Shown here piece by piece: positions 6,411 to 11,992 of a DNA stretch of 11,992 bases. The position numbers and the translations under genes are program-made. Source of the stretch: Betaproteobacteria bacterium. Lineage in GTDB: Bacteria; Pseudomonadota; Gammaproteobacteria; Burkholderiales; SG8-39. The DNA lies in assembly GCA_947467405.1 (NCBI GenBank), contig CANIIN010000030.1, positions 1 through 11,992 on the forward strand. The letters run 5' to 3'. The notes below the pieces were generated by a model. It saw only the letters and a list, made by a program, of their open reading frames with translations, was not told the origin of the DNA and did no database searches. Position 1 is the stretch's first letter; each line of letters begins with the position of its first letter.

Positions 6411-7595
6411 ATGACGCCTCAATCCACAATCGACACCTTGCTGGACCTTGCTGCGGACGCCCATGATGTGCCGGGCGTGGTGGCCATGGCCGCTACCGAC
6501 CGCGGCTTGATCTATGAAGGTGCATTCGGCCAGCGCGATCTCGCCACCGGGGTGGCGATGACGAAGGACACGGTGTTCCGCATCGCATCGATGACCAAGG
6601 CCGTGACCTGCGTGGCGGCGATGCAGTTGGTGGAAGAGAGCCTGATCGAGCTCGACGCACCGCTCTCGTCGCTGGGCGCGACAATCGACCGCACACTCAC
6701 CGCGCCGCAGGTGCTGGAGGGATTCGATGCCGAAGGCAGGCCGCGCCTGCGACCGGCCAAGCGCCCCATCACGCTGCGCCATCTGTTGAGCCACACCGCC
6801 GGGTTCGTGTACGCGGCATGGAACGCCGACATCCAGCGCTACGTGACGGCGGTGAACATGCCCTCCACCACGTCGGCGAAACGCGGCTCGCTCGACCAGC
6901 CGCTGCTGTTCGATCCGGGCGAGCGCTGGGAGTACGGCATCAACATCGACTGGGTGGGACAGATCGTCGAAACGCTGCGCGGCGCATCACTCGACGTGGT
7001 GTTGCGCGAGCGCATCTTTGCGCCATTGGGCATGACCGACACCGGCTACGTGCCGTCGGATGACCAATATGCGCGCCTGGCCGGCCTCGCGCAGCGCCAG
7101 GCCGACGGCTCACTCCAACCACTGAGCGTGAACAAGCCCACGGTGCCGGAGATCTTCACGGGCGGCGCGGGACTGCTGTCTACCGCGGGCGATTACCTGC
7201 GCTTCGTGCGCATGCTGCTTGGCGGCGGCACGCTGGCGGGTGTGCGCATCCTGCGCCCGGAGACGGTGGCGCTGATGCACGGCAACCATACCGGCGACCT
7301 GCCGGCCGGCGTGTTGAAAACCGCCATGCCGGCGCGCTCCAACGACGTCGACCTCTACCCCGGCCGCGTCACGCGCTGGAGCCTTGGCCATATGCTGAAC
7401 GTGGACGGGGGCGCCAACGGCCGCGCCGCCGGCTCGGTGAATTGGGGCGGCGTCTTCAACAGCTATTACTGGATCGACCCGGTGCGCCGCGTCACCGGCG
7501 TGATGATGACGCAGGTGATGCCGTTCGCGGATGCGCGGGTGCTGGCGACGCTGGGCGGGTTCGAGCGGGCGGTGTACGGGGCGGCGGGGCACTGA
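6411..7595 (+). CDS. Serine hydrolase of the class C beta-lactamase / EstB esterase fold
   Basis: 394 residues from the ATG at 6411, chosen because AGGA lies 9 bases before it; the 30 extra codons upstream do not look like protein. The active-site motif is S60-M-T-K63 (SxxK), with the catalytic serine after the FRIA beta strand. The second motif is Y175-G-I-N178 in W-E-Y-G-I-N-I-D-W, and W345-G-G takes the place of the KTG box. L-L-S-H-T-A-G (125-131) is also typical. Proteins of this type (EstB, LovD, 6-aminohexanoate-dimer hydrolase relatives) are esterases, acyltransferases or amide hydrolases rather than true beta-lactamases. No signal peptide is seen, so it is probably cytoplasmic. It is divergent from the pilin gene and converges on the YchJ-like gene with a 27-base gap. 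Substrate unknown. Confidence 0.88.
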   Translation: MTPQSTIDTLLDLAADAHDVPGVVAMAATDRGLIYEGAFGQRDLATGVAMTKDTVFRIASMTKAVTCVAAMQLVEESLIELDAPLSSLGATIDRTLTAPQVLEGFDAEGRPRLRPAKRPITLRHLLSHTAGFVYAAWNADIQRYVTAVNMPSTTSAKRGSLDQPLLFDPGERWEYGINIDWVGQIVETLRGASLDVVLRERIFAPLGMTDTGYVPSDDQYARLAGLAQRQADGSLQPLSVNKPTVPEIFTGGAGLLSTAGDYLRFVRMLLGGGTLAGVRILRPETVALMHGNHTGDLPAGVLKTAMPARSNDVDLYPGRVTRWSLGHMLNVDGGANGRAAGSVNWGGVFNSYYWIDPVRRVTGVMMTQVMPFADARVLATLGGFERAVYGAAGH

Positions 7596-7622
7596 TCTGC
7601 ACCGTCCGGACCAGCAGGCCAT

Positions 7623-8063
7623 CTATTCCTTCTCGTCGTCCTTGTCGTTGATGATCTGTCCCTCGATGTAATACCAGCGCCCGTCCTGGCGCACGAAGGT
7701 GCTGATCTCGTGCATTCGCTGCGCGCGCCCGTTCACGCGGCAGCGCGCGACGAATTCCACCACGCCGGCGTCGCCGGCTTCCTGCGCGTTGCGCACTTCG
7801 AGATTGATCCACTTCACCGGCGAGAGTTCCAGTTCGCCGGGCGCGGTGGAGGGATGCCAGGTGGCGAGCAGGTAATGGATCAGGCCGATCGAATAGGCGC
7901 TGTAGCGCGAACGCATGAGTGCTTCGGGCGTCGGGGCGTGCACGCCCTCGTCCAGCCCCCTGTGCCACACCTGGCAGCACGCGCTGTAGGGCAGCGGATC
8001 GTCCTCACCGCTCCGGCAGGGGCAGGGAAAGTGGCGCGGCAGGGAACGGGTGGGGTCACGCAT
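7623..8063 (-). CDS. YchJ-family protein with N-terminal SEC-C zinc motif (UPF0225)
   Basis: 146 residues from the ATG at 8063; longer in-frame starts reach back over the divergent gene and add non-conserved sequence. The N-terminus holds a SEC-C type metal site: C14-P-C16-x-S-G followed by C29-C30, with a nearby His34. The family hallmark P-E-A-L-M-R-S-R-Y-S-A-Y (46-57) follows, then an NTF2-like domain with Y-L-L-A-T-W-H-P, and a C-terminal G-R-W-Y-Y-I-E-G. E. coli YchJ is of similar size (about 150). SEC-C motifs bind zinc and in SecA contact SecB and ribosomes; YchJ itself has no established role. The gene converges on the serine hydrolase and is divergent from the nucleotidase. Family call is firm; function is unknown. 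Confidence 0.87.
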   Translation of the reverse strand: MRDPTRSLPRHFPCPCRSGEDDPLPYSACCQVWHRGLDEGVHAPTPEALMRSRYSAYSIGLIHYLLATWHPSTAPGELELSPVKWINLEVRNAQEAGDAGVVEFVARCRVNGRAQRMHEISTFVRQDGRWYYIEGQIINDKDDEKE

Positions 8064-8159
8064 GGGGCTTCTTTTCGTGATGCAGGGGCGATTGTGCATT
8101 GTATAGGGCGAGTCGATCGCCCCCATCGCGGTACAGTACGCTCCTCCGCAACGCATTCG

Positions 8160-8164
8160 AAGGA
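8160..8164 (+). promoter_or_regulatory. Ribosome binding site (AAGGA) that fixes a GTG start
   Basis: AAGGA lies 6 bases before the GTG at 8171. It is the best Shine-Dalgarno match near the nucleotidase gene and favours GTG over the upstream in-frame start at 8099, which would overlap the divergent gene's promoter region. Confidence 0.6.
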
Positions 8165-8170
8165 AGCTCC

Positions 8171-8794
8171 GTGTCCTCGCCCTCCGTTTCTCAAGCTGGC
8201 AAGCAACTCGTGATCGGCGTGGACCTCGATGGGGTGTGCGCGGACTTCTACTCGCGCATCCGCGAGATCGCGGCGGAATGGTTCGAGCGGCCGATCGAGG
8301 ATTTGTCACAGGATGTCTCCTACGCGCTGGGCGAATGGGGCCTCGAACCGGGCGAGTACGACAGCCTGCATCGCTTTGCGGTAACCGAGAGGGATCTGTT
8401 TCGCACCGTGCCGATGATTCCCGGCGCGCGCCGCGTGCTGCGCAAGCTGTCGAACGAGGGCTACCGCATCCGCATCATCACGCACCGCCTGTTCATTCGT
8501 TACTTCCACGAACTGGCGGTGAGCCAGACCATCCACTGGCTGGACCACCACGGCATTCCGTACTGGGACCTGTGCTTCATGAAGGAGAAGTCGCAGGTCG
8601 GCGCCGACATCTACGTGGAGGACAGCCCGGACAACGTGGCCAGCCTGCGCGCCAGCGGCAACTTCACCATCTGCTTCGGCAACACCACCAACAAGCACAT
8701 CGAGGGTCCGCGCGCGACCACCTGGGACGAGGTCTACGACAGGATCAAGACACGTCCGGGCCACGAAGCGCAGATGACCTTTGATTCAATCTAG
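8171..8794 (+). CDS. HAD-superfamily 5'-(deoxy)nucleotidase, NT5C type
   Basis: 207 residues from a GTG start at 8171 supported by AAGGA at 6 bases. HAD motif I is D18-L-D20-G-V: the first Asp is the phosphate-accepting nucleophile and the second the acid/base. Motif II is the Thr in I-I-T-H-R (T104). A Lys in M-K-E-K (138/140) serves motif III, and E-D-S-P-D-N (150-155) is motif IV for magnesium. The cap between motifs I and II is alpha-helical (Y-A-L-G-E-W-G and following), as in the NT5C/YqfW group, which removes phosphate from (deoxy)nucleoside 5'-monophosphates. The gene stands alone, divergent from the YchJ-like gene. A broader sugar- or metabolite-phosphatase role cannot be excluded. 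Confidence 0.82.
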   Translation: MSSPSVSQAGKQLVIGVDLDGVCADFYSRIREIAAEWFERPIEDLSQDVSYALGEWGLEPGEYDSLHRFAVTERDLFRTVPMIPGARRVLRKLSNEGYRIRIITHRLFIRYFHELAVSQTIHWLDHHGIPYWDLCFMKEKSQVGADIYVEDSPDNVASLRASGNFTICFGNTTNKHIEGPRATTWDEVYDRIKTRPGHEAQMTFDSI

Positions 8795-9018
8795 CGGCGG
8801 AGTCGATTCCGGGTGCCGCCCGCGCTGAGCGACAGCCCCCTTGCCGGCGGCGCGGTGCGGAGGAAAACGGCCTTGGCATTTCGTGCAATGATCTTTTCGA
8901 CAATCAGCCGCAACATGGTCAAGATAGCGGCTCGCAGAAAATCATCCGGGAGCGACACAAGCTGGCGCGGCCGCCGTCGCGAATCAGTGCGCGTCGACAA
9001 TACGACCGCTCCCGCTAA

Positions 9019-9025
9019 AAGGAGG
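9019..9025 (+). promoter_or_regulatory. Very strong ribosome binding site (AAGGAGG)
   Basis: A full-length Shine-Dalgarno sequence lies 8 bases before the ATG at 9034. It is much better than any other in the window and suggests efficient translation of the monooxygenase when transcribed. The rest of the 239-base gap before it (8795-9033) shows no clear promoter, terminator or gene. Confidence 0.85.
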
Positions 9026-9033
9026 CAGGACTG

Positions 9034-10659
9034 ATGGCATCAACGGCAGACAACAATTCCTTCACGCAGGCTGACGAATACGACGTGGTGGTGGTGGGCG
9101 CCGGATTCGGCGGCGTGTATGGCATCCACCGCTTCCGGCAGGACGGCCTGTCGGTACTGGGCATCGAGGGCGGCAGCGGCGTGGGCGGCGTGTGGTTTCA
9201 CAACCGCTACCCCGGCGCGCGCGTGGACATCGACAGCGTGGTGTACTGCTATCACATCTCCAACGAGATCTACCGCGGCTGGAAGTGGAAGGAACGCTAC
9301 GCCGCGCAGCCCGAGCTGCTCGAATACATCAATTACGTGGCCGACACGCTGGATCTGAAGAAGCACATCCTGTTCAACACCTGGATGACCGCCGGCGAGT
9401 GGCAACCGGCCGAGAAGCGCTACGTCATCAAGACCAGCACCGGTCGCACCATCCGCGCGAAATTCCTGGTGATGGCCACGGGGCAATTGTCGGAAGCGCG
9501 CAAGCCGCCCTTCCCCGGACTGGATGAATTCAAGGGCGAGTGGGTGCAGACCTCGCATTGGCCGGATCGCGAAGTGAAGCTGGCCGGCCGTCGCATCGGC
9601 ATCATCGGCACCGGCTCGTCCGGCGTGCAGGCGGTGCCGCGCCTGGCCGAGCAGGCCAGGCACCTGACTGTGTTCCAGCGCTCGCCGAACTACTCGGTGC
9701 CGGCGCAGAACAAGCCGCTCGATGAAGCCACCTGGGAAATGGTCGGCGCCGACGTGCCGGCCGAGAAGGCGCGCCTGCTGAAACACTTTGGCGCGCAACA
9801 TCGGCCGCGCGGCACGCAGCCGGCCAGCGCCTTCACTCCTGAAGAACAGCAGGCCATGATCGAGAAGCAATGGAACGCCGGCGGTCATGCCATGAGCGCG
9901 ATCTTCAGCGACCAGACCACCAATGCCGCATCCAACGAGTTGGTGGCCGAGTTCGTGCGCAACAAGATCCGCCAGACAGTGAAGGACCCGGTGGTGGCCG
10001 AAAAGCTCTGCCCCAAGGACCACCCCATCGGTACGCGGCGCCTGTGCCTGGACATCGGTTACCACGAGACCTACAACCGCGACAACGTGACGCTGGTGGA
10101 CGTGCGCGAGGCGCCGATCGAACGCATCACGGCGACCGGCATCCAGACCCGCGACGGCAAGCATTACGAATTGGACCTGATCGTGTTCGCGATCGGGTTC
10201 GATGCGTTCAAGGGCGCCGTCAACTCAGCCAACATCCGCAACGAGCACGGCCGCGCGCCGACCGATCACTGGGACCGTGGCCCGCAGACGCTGCTGGGCC
10301 TGATGACCAGCGGGTTTCCCAACCTGTTCATGGTGGCGGGCGCCGGCAGCACGTCGGTGCTGGCCAACATGGTGATGGTCGACGAACACCACGTCGACTG
10401 GATTGCGGACTGCATTCAGCACCTGAAGAAGAACGGCCTGCAGTCCATCGAACCCGAGGTGGGCGCCGAGCGCGACTGGTCGCAGTTCGTGGCCGACGCG
10501 GCCGGCAAGATCCTGCGCCTCAACGTGAACAACTACATGGTGCACGTGAACAAGGACGGCAGCCGCGTGTTCATGCCCTACGTGGGCGGATTCGACAAGT
10601 ACGTGGCGCTGGCCGACGCAAGCGCGGCGAAAGGCTACGAAGGATTCAAGCTGCAGTAG
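9034..10659 (+). CDS. Type I flavin Baeyer-Villiger monooxygenase-like protein (fingerprint His replaced by Gln)
   Basis: 541 residues, the normal length for type I BVMOs, which use FAD, NADPH and O2 to insert oxygen beside a ketone. The FAD loop is G-A-G-F-G-G (22-27). G-G-V-W-F-H-N-R-Y-P-G-A-R-V-D (51-65) is the long BVMO motif. The NADPH loop is G-T-G-S-S-G (192-197). I-G-T-R-R (332-336) and N-R-D-N-V-T-L-V-D align with the region of the active-site Arg in phenylacetone monooxygenase, and the tail (RVFMPYVGGF ... KGYEGF) also resembles that enzyme. The fingerprint F-x-G-x-x-x-H-x-x-x-W-P reads F166-K-G-E-W-V-Q172-T-S-H-W176-P, so the key His is Gln and a His sits next to the Trp instead. 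It is monocistronic in this window. It may be a BVMO with altered activity or a related NADPH flavoprotein. Substrate is unknown. Confidence 0.9.
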   Translation: MASTADNNSFTQADEYDVVVVGAGFGGVYGIHRFRQDGLSVLGIEGGSGVGGVWFHNRYPGARVDIDSVVYCYHISNEIYRGWKWKERYAAQPELLEYINYVADTLDLKKHILFNTWMTAGEWQPAEKRYVIKTSTGRTIRAKFLVMATGQLSEARKPPFPGLDEFKGEWVQTSHWPDREVKLAGRRIGIIGTGSSGVQAVPRLAEQARHLTVFQRSPNYSVPAQNKPLDEATWEMVGADVPAEKARLLKHFGAQHRPRGTQPASAFTPEEQQAMIEKQWNAGGHAMSAIFSDQTTNAASNELVAEFVRNKIRQTVKDPVVAEKLCPKDHPIGTRRLCLDIGYHETYNRDNVTLVDVREAPIERITATGIQTRDGKHYELDLIVFAIGFDAFKGAVNSANIRNEHGRAPTDHWDRGPQTLLGLMTSGFPNLFMVAGAGSTSVLANMVMVDEHHVDWIADCIQHLKKNGLQSIEPEVGAERDWSQFVADAAGKILRLNVNNYMVHVNKDGSRVFMPYVGGFDKYVALADASAAKGYEGFKLQ

Positions 10660-11126
10660 CGGGCACGAGTACGTGCGGGTCGGATTGGCCTGCATCCGCC
10701 CTGTTCATCAAAAACCGGCGGTGTGGCGCCTGAATCCGGCTTTCCACTAAAACTGGCGGTTTTCGACCATTTTCGGCTCATTTTCAGGCCGAATTGGCCT
10801 CAAATGGCCTGCCATCCCGGCCGCGAAACGGTATTTCCGTCAAAAAAAGACCCAATCTTCTGATTTTGAAGCTTTTTGTACTGAAAACAGCCGTCAAAGC
10901 GGGTACAATGCCCGGCTTCCTGACCCGCGGGTTTTTCCAGCGTCTTGGCATCACACCAGCGCGAGTCCGGTCTCCCAATCCAGGCGATTGAAGATTGAAC
11001 GATCTCTGGAAAGTTATCGGGAAAAACGCCCTTCGGAAGAAATAATGCGCCCGGCATTGTGTGTACTCGGGCCAACGACGGCAATTATTCAACGACAGCA
11101 TTCACCTTTATTAAGAAGGCAACACC
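10660..11126. other. 467-base intergenic/leader region before the EF-G gene
   Basis: No convincing gene is seen here. The region is less GC-rich than its neighbours. It contains a 12-base near-repeat AAAAC(C/T)GGCGGT at 10711-10722 and 10749-10760, and a small inverted repeat AGGCC-GAATT-GGCCT at 10786-10800. It also holds a promoter at 10881-10909, and GCGGGT (10899-10904) pairing with ACCCGC (10923-10928) just before GGGTTTTT. AAAAC-TGGCG-GTTTT (10749-10763) could act as a weak terminator for the monooxygenase gene. The predicted EF-G leader is about 210 bases. Confidence 0.6.
10881..10909 (+). promoter_or_regulatory. Candidate sigma-70 promoter for the EF-G gene
   Basis: CTGAAA (10881-10886, 4 of 6 to TTGACA) and TACAAT (10904-10909, 5 of 6 to TATAAT) are separated by 17 bases. 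Transcription would start near 10916, about 210 bases before the ATG. This is the best promoter match in the gap. Confidence 0.55.
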
Positions 11127-11992
11127 ATGGCAAGGCAGAAGCCGCTACACCTGTATCGCAACATCGGGATCATTGCGCACATCGACGCCGGCAAGACCAC
11201 GACGACCGAGCGCATCCTCTACTACACAGGCAAGAAGCACCAGATCATCGACGTCCATGACACCAAGGACGGCAAGACCAGCACCACCACCGACTACCTC
11301 GAGCAGGAAAAGAAGCGCGGCATCACGATTCAGTCCGCCGCCGTCTCGACCGAGTGGAAGGGCATCCAGATCAACGTGATCGACACCCCGGGCCACGTGG
11401 ACTTCACCATCGAGGTGAATCGTTCGCTGCGCGTACTGGACGGCGCCGTGGTGGTGTTCGACGGCGTTGCCGGCGTGGAGCCGCAGACCGAAACCAACTG
11501 GCGCCTGGCGAACCAGTACAACGTGCCGCGCATGTGCTACATCAACAAGATGGACCGCATGGGCGCCAGCTTCGAGAAGGCCATCACCGGCATCAAGGAG
11601 CGCCTCGGCGCCACCATCGTGCTGTGCCAGATCCCGATCGGCAGCCACGACGAATTCAAGGGCATGGTCGACCTCATCGAAGGCGTCGGCTATGTGTGGG
11701 AGGAAGAGGACAAGGACTCCAAGTGGGAAACCATTCCCATCGAGCAAATGAAGGAACGCTTCCACACCTTCTCGACCACGCGCGACAACGAGTGGATGGA
11801 GCAACTCCTCGACCTGCGCAAGGAAGCCATCGAAACCGCGCTGGCGCTGGACGACGACGCCTTCATGGAATTCGTCGAGAACGGCAAGTTCGACATCGCC
11901 AAGGTCAAGGAATGCATCCGCAAGGGCACCGTGCAAGGCAAGCTGGTGCCGGTGTTCTGCGGCTCGTCGTTCAAGAACAAGGGCGTGCAGCA
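11127..11992 (+). CDS. fusA: Elongation factor G, divergent paralogue (C-terminal part beyond window)
   Basis: About 288 codons from an ATG preceded by AAGG at 7 bases; the gene runs off the right edge. EF-G is the cytosolic GTPase that moves tRNA and mRNA through the ribosome. Visible GTPase motifs are A-H-I-D-A-G-K-T (17-24), R-G-I-T-I (64-68), D-T-P-G-H (86-90) and N-K-M-D (140-143). The G' insert typical of EF-G is present (F-K-G-M-V-D-L-I-E). Switch I is unusual: V-H-D-T-K-D-G-K-T-S-T-T-T-D-Y-L-E-Q-E, about five residues longer than the usual V-H-D-G-A-A-T-M-D-W-M-E-Q-E. The gene is not preceded by rpsL/rpsG and has its own promoter and long leader, so a second EF-G copy is likely. It does not look like a TetM-type protection protein. 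The fusA symbol is for the family; fusB/fusA2 may fit better. Confidence 0.85.
   Translation, partial: MARQKPLHLYRNIGIIAHIDAGKTTTTERILYYTGKKHQIIDVHDTKDGKTSTTTDYLEQEKKRGITIQSAAVSTEWKGIQINVIDTPGHVDFTIEVNRSLRVLDGAVVVFDGVAGVEPQTETNWRLANQYNVPRMCYINKMDRMGASFEKAITGIKERLGATIVLCQIPIGSHDEFKGMVDLIEGVGYVWEEEDKDSKWETIPIEQMKERFHTFSTTRDNEWMEQLLDLRKEAIETALALDDDAFMEFVENGKFDIAKVKECIRKGTVQGKLVPVFCGSSFKNKGVQ

Noticed and set aside
8874..8886. Possible sigma-54 promoter TGGCATTTCGTGC before the monooxygenase gene
   Set aside because: The GG to GC distance is 10 rather than the strict 12 bases.
8813..9034. 73-codon plus-strand frame between nucleotidase and monooxygenase
   Set aside because: GTG start without a ribosome binding site, Arg/Ser-rich product with no family features, and less regular third-base use.
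9040..10164. 374-codon minus-strand open frame opposite the monooxygenase
   Set aside because: It mirrors the GC-rich codon use of the BVMO gene. The product is rich in His, Leu, Ala and Arg without motifs, while the plus strand shows clear BVMO motifs.
11145..11936. 263-codon minus-strand open frame opposite EF-G
   Set aside because: Antisense shadow of a strongly conserved gene; rich in His, Val and Asp with no recognisable domain.
11127..11992. TetM-like ribosomal protection protein
   Set aside because: Sequence around D-T-P-G-H, G-V-E-P-Q-T-E-T and N-K-M-D-R-M-G-A-S-F, plus the G' insert, is EF-G-like rather than TetM-like.

Overview
The window is GC-rich, ordinary-looking bacterial chromosome. 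It most likely comes from a gammaproteobacterium of the Xanthomonadales/Nevskiales type. That is an inference from the gene mix (TtcA, YchJ-like SEC-C protein, MidA-like methyltransferase next to a PTR1-like pteridine reductase, an RpoN-type type IV pilin promoter, a Baeyer-Villiger monooxygenase), not from any marker gene. There are ten protein genes, two of them cut by the window edges. I see no tRNA, rRNA, CRISPR array, insertion sequence, phage gene or defence system.

Left part (1-2400): a MarC-family membrane protein runs off the left edge on the minus strand. A 424-base gap follows, holding a possible gene remnant. Next is a MidA-type (DUF185) SAM-dependent methyltransferase, also on the minus strand. 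A 180-base divergent intergenic region then separates it from a plus-strand pteridine reductase.

Middle (2400-6400): the pteridine reductase, a Bcr/CflA-type drug efflux transporter and the tRNA thiolation enzyme TtcA run in the same direction. The last 35 bases of the pteridine reductase gene are present a second time about 70 bases downstream. ttcA ends at a strong bidirectional terminator shared with a convergent type IV pilin gene. The pilin gene has a good sigma-54 promoter, and its upstream region is shared with a divergent serine hydrolase and contains a perfect 8-base-arm palindrome.

Right part (6400-11992): an EstB/class C beta-lactamase-like serine hydrolase converges on a YchJ-like SEC-C protein. 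Divergent from the latter is a HAD-type 5'-(deoxy)nucleotidase, followed by a type I Baeyer-Villiger monooxygenase with a very strong ribosome binding site. After a 467-base leader/intergenic region with its own promoter comes the 5' part of an elongation factor G gene. Its switch I region is divergent and it lies outside the usual str operon, so it is probably a second EF-G.

The genes are mostly independent housekeeping and accessory units, and I could not build a convincing new multi-gene system from them. The points most worth a second look are the monooxygenase whose fingerprint histidine is glutamine, the divergent EF-G with its long leader, the duplicated 3' end of the pteridine reductase, and the regulatory region between pilin and hydrolase.
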